A stretch of DNA of 64,000 nt, taken from positions 549,223 to 613,222 of the forward strand of contig NW_017265135.1 of NCBI RefSeq assembly GCF_001638985.1. The letters are read 5' to 3'. The notes under the pieces were generated by a model, which searched no databases, had not been told where the DNA came from, and saw only the letters and a program-made list of their open reading frames with translations. The position numbers were made by a program, and so were the translations under genes. Below are positions 27,447 through 39,244 of the stretch, one piece after another. Position 1 is the stretch's first letter. Each line of letters opens with the position of its first letter. Source of the stretch: Phycomyces blakesleeanus NRRL 1555(-). Its lineage: Eukaryota; Mucoromycota; Mucoromycetes; Mucorales; Phycomycetaceae.

Positions 27447-28430
27447 ATGTCTCTTCTTATTACTGGGACTTCTAAGCGATACGGCTAGTAAGTATGCCAG
27501 AGTGACTCTACTGGACATATTTTGAACAAGTATAAAAGAAATATGTATCGATATAAATATAGTCTAACTGACAAAATAACAGTCAATAAGTAAGATCCTT
27601 CAACATATATAACTGTATGTTTTGTTATTCAGTTCTGCAGGTTGGGACATGGTAGATTGATTATTATATATCCATATACTATGGTAAGGAAGTTTGGGAA
27701 TTTTTTTTGCAAATTCAAAAAAGATGAAAAGAAATAATCAAAGACAAAGACACGACAGCTGAATAGATGATCTTCTTTGAGTCTATAGGACCATACCATC
27801 TAAAGACCTCTATATGATCAAGCCTGGGTTAAAAGAACACTTTTGGAACTCCTTTTCATTTTGAAGTGTGAAGCGATCAGTAGCCTGGCTATATCGGGAT
27901 CCAAGATAAACCTCATAACCCGCCTATGCTCAAATCTTAAATCGTGCTTTGACAACTTGGCGTTACAAGATTGTAAATATTCTGAAAGACTTTTGTCACT
28001 GAGACCCGGTATAGCTCGTAACAAGAATGGTATGGAGGATGGGTGTGGTAAGTGAGTAAACTACGACTATTCTGGTGTTAAACAGTATACTATTATTAAA
28101 TACCAGATACATTATCCGATGGTCATGAAGGGCATTTGTTTTAACACCGTTAGAAAGAAGATGGAAGTCACTGACAGTCAGATCTTTGAAGGTCGTGTGC
28201 TTCCACAAGCTCGGCAAGTATTAATAGGTTTTAAAAGATAAAAAGAAACATATTTATTAAATTTCAGATCAAGGATTCCAATTCCATGCACCAATTATGA
28301 ATTACCCTGATGTTTACGGCTGCCGGGTTTTTGAGACTTCAAAGAATAAGTTTCCAAGTAAAGTCATAAGCATAACTCAGCTACGCTCAATCTCGAAGCT
28401 TGCTCTCAAGCTTAGTGTATAAGCATGTCT
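27447..28430 (+). other. Uncharacterised coding-like region, possible small or decayed gene
   Basis: I do not recognise a protein. Visible pieces on the plus strand are: exon-like 27447-27487 (MSLLITGTSKRYG) ending at GTAAGT; an open stretch at about 27815-28047 containing WVKRTLLELLF and LITRLCSNLKSCF, ending at a strong donor GTAAGTGAG; an acceptor at about 28107 followed by open sequence with KGICFNTVRKKMEV; and a last open stretch at about 28270-28423 with FHAPIMNYPDVYGCRVFE. These do not join in one frame with the splice sites I can see. The minus strand is also open over 27818-28060 (including LSEYLQSCNAKLSKHDL). Either strand could be coding, or this is a decayed gene. Confidence 0.3.
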
Positions 28431-30101
28431 AACAATGTAATAAAGGGATATTAATTATGAATACAATATTTCTCTTTATAGAGAGAGCTATCTGGTCATT
28501 TGGAAACGATGATCATACAATAGTATATTTAGATTATGACCTAGTATGAGGGTATAAGGTGATGTTATAAGTATTAGTTCTTAAATTTGATTGTATTGAG
28601 TAATGATACAAATTTAAAGTCTTCACAAAATAAAATAGAAGAAGCCAATTTCTAAAAGTACAGCTAGAATTCATTCATGGTAATTACACAGATTATTATT
28701 AATAATCAATACACTATACTCCAATATTTGCACCATTTTCTTTCTGAAAATGAAAGTACCGTTAGGTAGCAAATATGCCGTGTTCAATAAGGGGGTAGGG
28801 ATGATGATGTGTTGGTTTATTGTTCTTCTTCACAAACTCTGTTGTTTGAAACCAACTTTCTGAAATCATTTTTCTTTTCTTTTAAACTTCTTTGGGAACA
28901 ATCATACCCGTTCAAATATAAACAAAATAGAAAATATCATCATCTTTGAGCCTTGACCTCACGAAACCCCCTCAATAAGTCCCTGTGTAGATAATCTAGT
29001 ACTTATAGCGTTATTACTGGTTTTATTATTATACATGCTATAATCGTTATTATTGATATCGCTGTTATCACTAAAGAAATTTTCAGAGAATTCAAAATAG
29101 ATCAACAGATACCACTTGGTACCATTAAGCATATTTCCTTATTAACATAGCCAATACCACATTAAGAGTTTTGCAGCTATATGTATATGTAAGTGAGTAG
29201 CGTACTTATTGTATCTGACGCAACTGTTAACCTGTCGTCTTAAAAATCCGACTTACATTGTTATGCTCTTTAGTAACCCGATAATTAGGACTTGCTAACT
29301 AGTATTTGAAACGTCTTTAAAATAAAATAAGTTACAAGAATGACGAATTATGGTTTCATCTTATACATTCTTGTCCAATATTTTTTCTTTAATTTATGAG
29401 TATTAGGAAATCAACGAGGACTGGTACAAAGTTAATCGACGTTTATCAGCAATGTAGAAATGAGCCAAAAGAGCAATATTTTATTAAGACTATTTACTTA
29501 TACTAGAATTAAAAGATTATTATTATTTTGGATTCAACATTAGATACACATAGTGTAAGAGCCAAGATAACCATCTATTAAAATAACTGATAGACATTAT
29601 TGGCTGTATAGCTTATTTATTTATTCTGGTAAGCTTTTTGTGTTATACAAGCTTGTCTTGTTTTGCTTATATACATAATAGAAAAAGAGAGGTAGCTATC
29701 TAATGAATTACAACTCACTTTTATTTTTTATATATTACTATTGATTCTTTACTTGAAAAATTCTTGAATATATGTTACTTTAGCCTTTGGAGTCTAACAT
29801 GCATTTAATAAAGATATTAAGGCAGAGAAAACGACAACTGGAATCATTATTCTGTTTCAATTTACAGATGGATTTTCCTTTCTGCAGGAAAAAAAAATGA
29901 AAAAAAAGGTATTGTGACTGCTCTAATAAGCGTTGAGGTGAGGAGAAACGATGTACAGAATTCAATGCTTTCTTTGGCTGTACACTACACTACATTACAC
30001 TACACTACATTGCATTACGTTTACACACGCTACACACTACACGTCACACGCTAAACTACACTAAATTACACTACACATATTATATACACTCTATACACAA
30101 A
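28431..30101. other. AT-rich spacer upstream of TAF10
   Basis: About 1.7 kb without a supportable gene. Most frames are closed. The last 120 bp before TAF10 (about 29980-30095) are built from repeated ACTACACTACATTACAC-like words, giving a C/A/T leader almost free of G. Confidence 0.45.
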
Positions 30102-31333
30102 ATGTCTGATCCATCGCGTGTAGATTCACCTGCCTCGGGTCCTTTTACACCAATGGAAATTGACAATAATTCCACCCATGAACCTACCCAAACTCATCCT
30201 AATCATGATTATCAGTCAATTCCATTGAATGCTACTATCAAGCAGGAACCTATTGCTCCTACTACTCCTGCTCCTACTGCTGCTTCTGCTTCTGTATCTG
30301 CTCCTCCTACCCCCGCTCCTGTTACTCCTGTTGCCGCTTCTTCTCCTGCGGTTGCTCCTGCCCAACCTCCTCTTCCTCCTCCTTCTGCTTTATCATCATC
30401 TTCTGCTCCTGCCCCTTCTCCTGCCCCGGTTGGTGCTGCTGCTGCGTCGTCGTCGTCGTCGTCATCATCAATCGAAGCCATCGTTCCAACACCAATGGAC
30501 CATTCACGACTAGATGTTGAGACTGATGGCCGTGAAAAGAATTTAGCTGAATTCTTGGCCATGATGGACAATTACACCCCAATCGTACGTATAGATTCCA
30601 TTGAAATTCATTCCAAACGAAAAGAAAGAAAGAAAGAAAGAAAGAACGAAAAACAATTTTGTTTTTTTTGCATTCTTTATCTTTAATCCCTCTATTTGTT
30701 TTATTACTCAATGTATGTATGTGTGTATTTATATTACTCTTATTCTCCTTTAGATTCCTGATGCAGTAACAGACTATTATTTGAGTCGAACAGGGTTCGA
30801 TTGTGATGATGTGCGGATGTAGGTCTCAAATTCAATTTTAAATTAATTCATTAGATATATATATACATATATCGTGTATGGATCTATATATCAAACAGAC
30901 AGACAAACAAACAAACAAACAAACAGAAAAGGGGAATGTGAAGCTAAAAGACGAAAGAGAATAGAAAAAGACTTTTGGCATTGGCAGCTCAGAAATTTGT
31001 TGCTGATATTGCTACGGATGCATTCCAGTACTGTAAAGTACGTCAGTCAGGAAACCGCAGAACTGGAAAGGTAAGAAATAATAATGATAATAAGATGGAT
31101 TTGATAGTGTATATATAATATAATATAAAAGAAAAAGAAATGGAAAGAATGGTTGTAGCAATGAACATGAACACTCTCTTTTTATGCAACCGACATTTAA
31201 TATATATATATATGAATGTATTGATGATAATGATTATTATTAGGAGCGTAAGACAGTTTTGACAATGGAGGATCTTTCGACTGCTTTGGCTGAATATGGT
31301 GTGAATGTAAAGAAACCAGACTATTACTCGTAA
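30102..31333 (+). CDS. TAF10: TFIID/SAGA subunit Taf10
   Basis: A histone-fold subunit shared by TFIID and SAGA. Four exons, 30102-30584, 30754-30818, 30965-31070 and 31244-31333, give 247 residues. The first about 140 residues are a low-complexity Pro/Ala/Ser/Thr region with two polyserine runs, typical of variable Taf10 N-termini. The conserved domain starts at LAEFLAMMDNYTPIIPDAV and continues through YYLSRTGFD, RLLALAAQKFVADIATDAF and the ending LTMEDLSTALAEYGVNVKKPDYYS. The second exon ends in phase 2 at a GTAGGT donor; the acceptor at 30964 restores RIKRLLALA. A Leu-rich frame overlapping exon 1 (30229-30513) is a shadow of the repeats. The stop codon is embedded in a donor-like sequence (GTAAGA at 31330), and an Asn-rich frame continues downstream. 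Confidence 0.95.
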
Positions 31334-31869
31334 GACGAATGGCTATTTTGTGTATAAAGAAAACATCAACAGCAACAGCAGCAGCAACAACTACAACCAC
31401 AACCACAATCACAACTACAACAATAACAATAGCACCAACAACAACACCATCAGCACCATCATCAGCAACAGCAGCAAAAACTCTATTTTTTTTATCCCCT
31501 TGTCGTGAATGAGTCGATAGACAAAAGTATATAATTATGAAATAAAGAAAATAAAAGAAGAGAAGAGAAAGCTACTTTTAATGAAAAAAAGAAAGAAAGG
31601 CACCAAAAATGAAGGGAAGAAGTATATGGATATATAGATTAACAGGGAGTGTATGCTTTTTTATTGCTGTATTTGATAAACTATATCTAAATGATAAACA
31701 GTTTATAAGTCTGAGTGTTTATTGAGACAATGAAATAAATGTACAAAACAAGGTCACTATGGTTTTTTTCTATCTTCTTTTCTTCCTTTTTATTTTTATT
31801 TTTATTCTATTGTACATTCTTTCTATATATATATATATATATACTTCTTTAAATTCCAATATACATATA

Positions 31870-33481
31870 ATGTCTATTGATTGTCTTGATGATGAGACTC
31901 TGGCTCGCATTCTTCAGGATGAAGAAAATGAGCAAGCAAACAAACGACGAAAGATATGTGAAGATGACGAAAGATTGGCTCGTTCGATTGATCGAGATCA
32001 GAATGAGATTACGAGTGAAATATTCCCGGACGTCCACACACTTTTTACAGCATATAATCCATTATATTTTGAAGACAAGCTTGGGGTGGTAGAGGTAGAA
32101 AATAAATAAATAAATAAATAAAATTATAAAATAAAATTATTAACTATTTTATTTATATTAATTCAAATAAACAAAAATTGTAAAATTGAAAAAAAAAAGC
32201 TTAAATGGTCAAAACGCCTTACACTCTGGTTAGAAAGAAAGGAAATTATATTCCTTTTCTCTTTATTACTATCTTGTCTTTTATGCTGCTGTTTTATTAT
32301 AATTAATGTCCAATTTTTCTCTTCTTTGCCTTTGCCTTTGCCTTTTGTACTTCTGTTATAGTGCAGGTATCTGTTGTTATCGACTGAATGGTGAATGTAC
32401 TATCAAACTATCAGAGCCTCTTTTGAAGCTACGATCATCTCAAGATTTGGTTGATGTTCTATTGGTAAAATAAAATAAAATAAAATAAAATAAAAAATGA
32501 TAATAATATCAGTAACATAAACCAAAATGTATCTATTATATACAAATTATAATTATTATTTTTTAAAACCCCCTTTTATATATTTTATTTTTTTATGTTA
32601 AGCACGAGATGATACATGCCTACCTATTTATCACCAAAGGACATTCCAGTCATGGTAAGAACCAGATTTTTTACTTTCATATTTCTTGTACAATTCAATT
32701 CAATTCAATTCAATTCAATTCACTTTTGTACTATATTGTTATGTATTAATCATATGAAATAAATAATTTATTTTATATAAGATGGACATGGCCCAGAATT
32801 TTTGGAGATTGCGAATAGAATCAATAAGGACGCCAATACAAACATTACTGTATATCACAAGTGAGTGCAACTCCCCCCTCCCTCCCCCCTCCCCTTCTTC
32901 GTCTTCTTAATATTACAAGGGTTCATTGTTACTGATTAAAATATTCTCACATTTTACACAAAACAAAAAAAAATAAAGCTTTCATGATGAGGTGTCTTAT
33001 TATCGACAGCATCGATGGCAGTGCAATGCAAGTTTATACCCAATATATATATATATATTATATGTATGTACATGTATTCACTGTTTGTTTGTTTTTTCTT
33101 ATATCTTTGTCTAGGGCCCTTGCCAAGATCAGGCGCCTTACTTTGGTATTGTGGAAAGGTCAATGAACAGGTAATGATTATTAATATAAAAATAAACCTG
33201 ATTGTTCTGTTGTCTTACCATTCATTCGCTCATTCTTTTTTTGTCAAACTTCTTTCTTTTTTTGAAGACCACCCCAGCCGGCGGATCGGTGGTTTCCCGA
33301 GCACCAACGGACGTGCGGTGGCACATTCACCAAGATTGCCGAGCCTGCTCAAAAAGTCAAACCAGCTCAAAAACCCAAGATCAAGCCATCTGGTCAAAAC
33401 CTAATTACTGATTATGTATCTGCACCTCTACAAAGCTCTTCTAAGGTGTCTTTAATCAGACAACCAACAAAGAAACGTTGA
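31870..33481 (+). CDS. SPRTN: Spartan-type DNA-dependent metalloprotease (SprT family)
   Basis: SPRTN proteases clear DNA-protein crosslinks at replication forks. Eight exons: 31870-32094, 32200-32228, 32362-32464, 32603-32654, 32782-32860, 32979-33027, 33115-33170 and 33268-33481, giving 268 residues. The SprT core has HEMIHAY (His120, Glu121, His124) and the third zinc ligand His139 in HDGHGPEF, with an intron between them. A zinc-ribbon-like part follows with RWQCNGPCQ and HQRTCGGTFTKI. Near the C-terminus QNLITDYV (241-248) resembles the PCNA-interacting box and aligns with QNVLSNYF of human SPRTN. The protein is much shorter than human SPRTN (489) and I see no C-terminal ubiquitin-binding zinc finger. 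The intron at 33028-33114 starts with GCAAGT, a GC-AG intron. Family assignment is secure. Confidence 0.95.
32691..32720. repeat. (CAATT)6 pentanucleotide repeat in SPRTN intron
   Basis: Six uninterrupted CAATT units lie in the intron between exons 4 and 5. Related AAAAT-type pentamers occur in the preceding intron (about 32466-32495). Confidence 0.85.
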
Positions 33482-33973
33482 CAGATTATAGTGTAGCACA
33501 TTATATTATATTATATCATATCATAGCATAGCATAACATAACATAAAATAGCATAAAATGAGGTGGATTTCATTAACAAATTTATTATTATTGTAAATAA
33601 AATAAGACAAAATGCCTCGGACCTTTCTCGGAACACCAATTTTTCTTTTTGGGTGATATGCATGACCAGAAAAATGAACACCAAGAGAAAGATGTCCAGA
33701 CTAATGCGTATCTTGGTGCAGGGCCTGTGAAGCCGGACATCTTTCGGATAAGGGAGCAGGCACACAAGTCTAGAATATATATATATATATTCATTTTTGT
33801 TCATTCATTCATTCATTCGTTCGTTTCTTTTTTTTCATATTAACTTTTGCTCTTCTTTCTTTCTTTCTTACTTACTTACTTTCTCTTCCTTTCTCTTTTG
33901 TTTCCTTTCTTGTCCTTGTTCTTACTTGGCTTTTCATTTGGAGAAATTCCTTTTGGCTTTTTTTAAAAGAAAA
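33482..33973. other. Spacer between SPRTN and the DUF4112 gene
   Basis: About 490 bp containing ATATT/ATCAT-type simple repeats (33495-33560), a short TA run and a pyrimidine-rich leader of TTCATTCATTC and CTTTCTTT words just before the next ATG. No gene is seen. Confidence 0.5.
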
Positions 33974-34485
33974 ATGATGTACAAACCAAATGTCAAATAC
34001 AGTCCTGTATTGAGCACCACTCCTTTGCTTTACTCTCACAACACCATCTACGATCCTGCTCTTGGTAGCCCAAGGATTAAAAATGACGGCTGGAATACTT
34101 TAGACCCAGACAGTCCACTCAAGTTATCCGACCAACACATCCTGCGTCAGGTACAACAGCAGGCATGGTGGCTGGATCGTGATTACCGATTTTGCGGTCT
34201 AGCAGTTGGTCTTGATGGAATTATAGGTAACCCTTATTCTGCTGTTCTATAATTAATATTATAAAAAGCACCTTGACACCATAGTTTATATTAGTATTTA
34301 AACACCAACTAAAACAAAAAAACATTTTTTTTGTATTCAATTCAAAAGGCTTGGTCCCAGTAATAGGCGATCTTGTTGGTGCTGTGTTTTCACTTCATCT
34401 CATCTGGATGGCCTGTCAAATACGCCTACCGCGTTACATAATATTCCAGATGCTTCTTAATGTCCTGGCAGACTTCTTGGTAAGC

Positions 34486-34517
<32 letters not shown>

Positions 34518-35769
34518 TGGTTTGTTTGTGTATTGACTAACAAATTGTGTGTTAAATATATATATATAGATTGGATTGGTTCCTGTAGTAGGTGATATTT
34601 TGGATACTATGTTTCGTTGCAATATCCGCAACGCACAGATGCTTGAGAAACACCTGCTTAACTCCAATGCACTTCGACAACCTGAACAAGGGATGGTTGA
34701 AAACGAAAGATCCTCAACACCAGCAAGGCTATCAGCATCAGCATCAGCATCACCGTCACCGTCACCGTCACCATCAGCATTATTATTATTATACAAAGAT
34801 CCGTCCAATATTTCATCGGATGTTATAAAATCACATCCCACAGATAAACCACCCTGCGTCCCAGTAAGGGCAAGGGCAACCCACATGACCAACCATCTCC
34901 TCACACCCACGCCGTCTGTGTGTCAAGAGCACGACACTTTCGAAAGCATGTCAGGGTCACCGCTGCTGGACCAGCCCCAGACGCCACCATCTGAAATGAA
35001 TATTCAAATGAACGGAACACATTGCATTCACCACAACGACAATTGCGATGGTCCTAACGGTAGTAACAGTGACTCGGTTGATGCTGCCCTTGTCGATCTT
35101 CTCAAAGTGACCAAAAATAATAATCACAACAATCACAAAAATAATGATTCATCCGATGGCAACACACTCGGTGACACGGTCCAGAGTGACATTGCAGATT
35201 CTCCGCAATCAGCGTCACGGACAGCACCAACAACAGAAACAACAGAAACAGAACCAGCAATAAAAAGTGACTCAGCCGATGATGAAGCAGAATCTGACGC
35301 ACACACAAAAGACAAAAAAGACAAAAGTGAGGAGGACAAGCCAAAACTTAATCCATTGGTTCACAAGCCTAATAAGTTTGTTGGCAAACGCCAGGCATTC
35401 TCATTCTCAGTCGGATGCCAGGACACCCTTGTGGAATGTAGTCCTTTCAACAAATTTGTCACAGCCAAGCAAAAGAAAAGAATCATCCAGAAATCAGGGA
35501 ACCCGACTGATCTACTCGTTGCTCTCTATAATCCAATTACTCCTCTTGAACAAAACGACGCCTTACAACCATTAACCGGCAATAGCCAGAGCAATAACCC
35601 AAATATCAGCAGTAACAGTAGCAGTAGTGGGCAAGAAGATGATTATAATGGTCTGAGTGTCTCTACTATCGTTGACCCAACCAAGATCAATCTACAAGAC
35701 CGTATCATCCTAAGACGAGAGTCCAAAAGACATTTCCGTAAACCTCTTCGACGATCAGCAAAATGTTAA
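33974..35769 (+). CDS. DUF4112 membrane protein with long disordered tail
   Basis: Three exons, 33974-34226, 34349-34479 and 34570-35769, give 527 residues. The conserved N-terminal third matches what I know of DUF4112 proteins: WWLDRDYRFCGLAVGLDGIIG, then two parallel glycine hairpins GLVPVIGDLVGAVF and GLVPVVGDILDTMFRCN, consistent with two or three short membrane segments at about residues 75-175. The function of this family is not established. From about residue 200 the protein becomes hydrophilic and low in complexity, with Ser/Asn/Asp runs and an acidic Lys/Asp/Glu section near 35270-35345. It ends in a basic tail (RRESKRHFRKPLRRSAK). The start is the first of two adjacent ATGs; MMYKPNV continues without gaps into the domain. 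Confidence 0.75.
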
Positions 35770-36650
35770 ATATATGTATACATATTACTTTAACTTCTTT
35801 ATATATTTTCTTCTTCTTCTTTTCATTCAACCATGCACAGTACTTTTTTTTTTTAAAAAAAAAAGAAGAAAAATGAATAAGAAAATAGAGTTAGTCTGCT
35901 GGCCATTTTTATCTCTCTTACTTTTCCTTGCCTTCATTTCTCTCTAAAGAAATGAAGAAAGAGTTCATGTCCTTTCAAGGCATGATCTTTGTTACTTTCT
36001 TGCTAGAATTATCTCAAAAACGAGCAAAACCTGTATGTACGCTTTTTATTTATTTATTTATTTATTTTGACATTTTACCCACAATTCCTCTTCTTTTTCT
36101 TTCTTTTTTTTTATTCTTATACATATACATATACATATACATTACATATACCTAAAAAAATACATCAAGATAAAAGTTATAAAACAATTGAATTGTGTTT
36201 GATAATATTTTTTATAAAGAAAATTATCAAAGATGAAGCAAAACTGGATGATTGGATTCAGTTGTGTAATGTATAGTGTGTGTGTGTGTGTGTGTGTGGA
36301 CCAGATGACTTTAAACACAGTTACATTTAGCACCACACACTTCTCGAAACGTTTAACAAGGTGTAACCATAGTAACTATAATAACCATAGTAACCATAGT
36401 TGTCATGAAGATTTATTTATTTTAAAAAAAAAGAGTTTCAAGCAAATCAACAGATTTTAAAATTTTTCTAATACTTCTTAATATATATATAATATGTATA
36501 TATGTATGCATGCATGCATTTATGTTATGTATCTTGAAATTATCTGTAGAATCAAGAAACGTAATTCTATTCTTATTTATTTTTTAAAGAAAAGAAAAGA
36601 AAAAGTTTAATCAAAGATCGCTTAGCAACCATTTTTATTCTATTCTATTT

Positions 36651-36683
<33 letters not shown>

Positions 36684-36958
36684 TTAAAAAAAAAAGCGAG
36701 GAGTTTTTCATTTTAGACAGGCATCAATATGACATCATGAAACCAAAAGAACAATATATATATTATATATATACACGTATATGAAAGGTAAAGAAGTATT
36801 AAAGTGAATTACATTTTTATTTTTGCTTATTTATCTTATTTCACTTGTTTTTATTATTTTTGTTGTTGTTGTTGTTGTTGTACATATATTCTAAATTATT
36901 AAGATTCTTTCTTTCTTTTTTTTTAAACCAAAAAAAACCATATATATATTGAAGACAC
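35770..36958. other. Low-complexity spacer
   Basis: About 1.2 kb of AT-rich sequence with many microsatellites: a T11A10 palindrome (35844-35864), TG repeats (36279-36297), repeats of the word AACCATAGT (36364-36400), ATT repeats (36660-36683) and TTG repeats (36858-36880). No gene is supported. Confidence 0.5.
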
Positions 36959-37477
36959 ATGAATAATAGTAATCAACAGAACCCGCACCAAAACCCACAT
37001 CTGCATCATTCAAATGGGGTAGATGCTCCTCCCTTTAACTCTACCGACCGAATCGAAATGATTGTTCAGGAGGAAGCAGACGTAGTTGGATACGAAGCAC
37101 AATCAAACTCGCAACATCAGCAACATGAAGCAGGAGGAGTGGGAGGAATGGGAGGAGGGGATCCTTATGTTGACAAGATCACAAGTAGTCTGTGGCGTAG
37201 AGCTGCTCAAATACAATCAACACTAGGGTCACTTACCGGAAAAGAAGACTGGGAAGAGGCCGGTCGGCGCAAAGAATTAGAAGCCCAAGACATGTATCGA
37301 GAAGCTCAAGCACGAGCAGAGGCACATGAACCAAGTTGGGCCCATGGTGAATATGAACGATGGATGGGAAAGCTGGAACAAGCTGTTGGGCACGTCTCTG
37401 GTGACACAGATATGGAAGCCAGAGCACGGCAAAGAGTACAGAATGGGACAGATGAAGTTGAAAGAGCTACTGAATGA
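36959..37477 (+). CDS. Small CsbD/Hmp1-like hydrophilic protein
   Basis: A single-exon gene of 172 residues. The first about 70 residues are Asn/Gln/His/Gly-rich. The rest is a charged helical region with two similar segments. The first is SLWRRAAQIQSTLGSLTGKEDWEEAGRR, of which SLTGKEDWEEAG is the telling part; the second is WMGKLEQAVGHVSGDTDMEAR. This layout recalls the CsbD-like family, including the fungal protein Hmp1 described as binding mismatched or cruciform DNA. The match is by pattern only, so function stays open. It has no signal peptide, membrane segment or cysteine. It lies between DUF4112 and carbonic anhydrase on the same strand. Confidence 0.6.
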   Translation: MNNSNQQNPHQNPHLHHSNGVDAPPFNSTDRIEMIVQEEADVVGYEAQSNSQHQQHEAGGVGGMGGGDPYVDKITSSLWRRAAQIQSTLGSLTGKEDWEEAGRRKELEAQDMYREAQARAEAHEPSWAHGEYERWMGKLEQAVGHVSGDTDMEARARQRVQNGTDEVERATE

Positions 37478-37974
37478 ATAAATTGAAATATATATATATA
37501 TATAAAAATTACCTTATCCCATCTTCATTCTGTCTATTTCTATTGTATTTCTATTGTATTTTATATAATAAAAAAAAAAGTCAGTATTGTAATTATTATT
37601 TAATATAAAATAAAATAAAATAAAAACTTACCCCAAACACTCAAAAAAAAAATATATAGAAAAAAATTAATATTATTTTATTTTATTTTATTCCAGCTTA
37701 TTCTATTTGATCCGCATTTTATTCTATTTTTTATATTAAAAAAAAATTAAAGACAAAAAAAAAAACAGTCAAACTCAAGTCAGTCAAATCGAGTCAAATT
37801 CGAGTAAATTCAAGTTAATCTAATTTCAAGCCTTGTATCAACCCCTACTCCTCCTTCTTTCACTCTTATAATTTTTACCTTATCACAATCAATCAATCAA
37901 TCAATCAATTGATTTGTGTATATAAGACATATTTTCTTGTATTATTTCTTAACCTTTATCACCTTTGACAAAAC
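37478..37974. other. Microsatellite-rich spacer
   Basis: About 500 bp between the CsbD-like gene and carbonic anhydrase, composed of TA, AAAAT and TCAA repeats, including (TCAA)n at about 37886-37910. A partly repeated word CAAGTCAGTCAAATCGAGTC lies at about 37776-37815. No gene is seen. Confidence 0.5.
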
Positions 37975-39244
37975 ATGTTCCCTGCCACTACCGAGTTTGA
38001 TCCCCAGCGCTTTGCAAAGGACCCTCAGTCTAACAAAGATGATAAGACATACAAGGAGTCTACCACAATGGAGCCTTTGGTCTTGACATCTCAAAACAGC
38101 AACGCCAATAATGACGAAGACTGTCATTGCGGTACACCAGCCACCATTAGTCGCTTCGATCCCAATGACAGCTCTCTTGACGGACTTTTGATGAACAACC
38201 GTCGTTGGGTTAACTCCATCATTCGTGAGGATCCTCTATTCTTCAAGAACATTGCCTTGAGACAGGAACCAAAGTTACTTTGGATTGGTAAAGTATTTAA
38301 GCAAAATGAATGACAATTATAGTATAATAATATACACATATTTCTTTTGTTTAAATTAATTACATTCTATTCTATTCTATTCTATTCTATTCTATTGTGT
38401 TTTTGTTGTATTTCAATCTATTTATATTTATCCTACTTCCATTATTAATATTATTTTCTACAGGCTGTTCGGACTCTCGTGCACCCGCAAACCAACTCGT
38501 GCAGCTTGGCCCGGGTGAGATCTTTGTTCACCGCAATATTGCCAATGTAGTCAATCACTCGGACCTCAACTGTCTTTCTGTCATTCAATACGCCGTCGAA
38601 GTCCTCAAGGTAGAGCACATCATTGTATGTGGTCACTACAACTGTGGAGGTGTTGCTGCTGCATATGGAAAGCAACAGTACGGTCTTATCGACAACTGGC
38701 TGAGAAACATCAAGGATGTTTACAGACGTAAGTTTATAAAAATGTATATATATATATATGTGTGTGTGTTTTAATCTCATGATCCATACACACAAATATA
38801 CTATACACACTATACAAAAAAAAACAATCATGATCATTTTACTAATTTTTTCTTTTCTTTCTGCGTTTCATCATCATTTATCATTCACCATCATCATTCA
38901 TCATAATATTTGTATACCAGTCCATCAACAAGAGCTGGAAGAATTGGATAACGAAGAGGACAGAATCCGTAAATTGGTCGAATTGAATGCTATCAACTCT
39001 GCCAAGAATGTCTGTCACTCTACCATTGTCCAAAATGCCTGGAAAAATGGTCGCGCTTTGACTGTTCACGCTTGGGCCTACGCCATTGAAGACGGGTAAA
39101 TATAATATAATATATTATATAAATTAATTATAATAATAATTGAGTATTAAAAAACAAAAAAATGCATTTTTTTTTAGTTTGGTTCGTAAACTTGATTGGT
39201 CGGTCGACAACAACACTACCCTTCAACATATCTATCACCACTAA
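37975..39244 (+). CDS. NCE103: Beta-class carbonic anhydrase
   Basis: Interconverts CO2 and bicarbonate, supplying bicarbonate for carboxylases and CO2 sensing. Four exons, 37975-38287, 38464-38727, 38921-39095 and 39178-39244, give 272 residues. Catalytic zinc ligands are all present: Cys106 in GCSDSRAP (with the Asp108/Arg110 dyad), His162 and Cys165 in [13 protein letters not shown]. The conserved LLWIGCSDSR block is split by the first intron inside the Gly codon. The N-terminal about 70 residues are hydrophilic, contain a CHCG motif and look disordered; I see no strong mitochondrial presequence. The short last exon encodes the conserved C-terminal strand VRKLDWSVD and ends at IYHH. Confidence 0.95.
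38365..38397. repeat. (CTATT)n repeat in carbonic anhydrase intron 1
   Basis: Six or more tandem CTATT units lie in the first intron of the carbonic anhydrase gene. Confidence 0.85.

Noticed and set aside
30229..30513. Leucine-run ORF on the plus strand
   Set aside because: It is a frame shadow of the Pro/Ala/Ser-rich first exon of TAF10.
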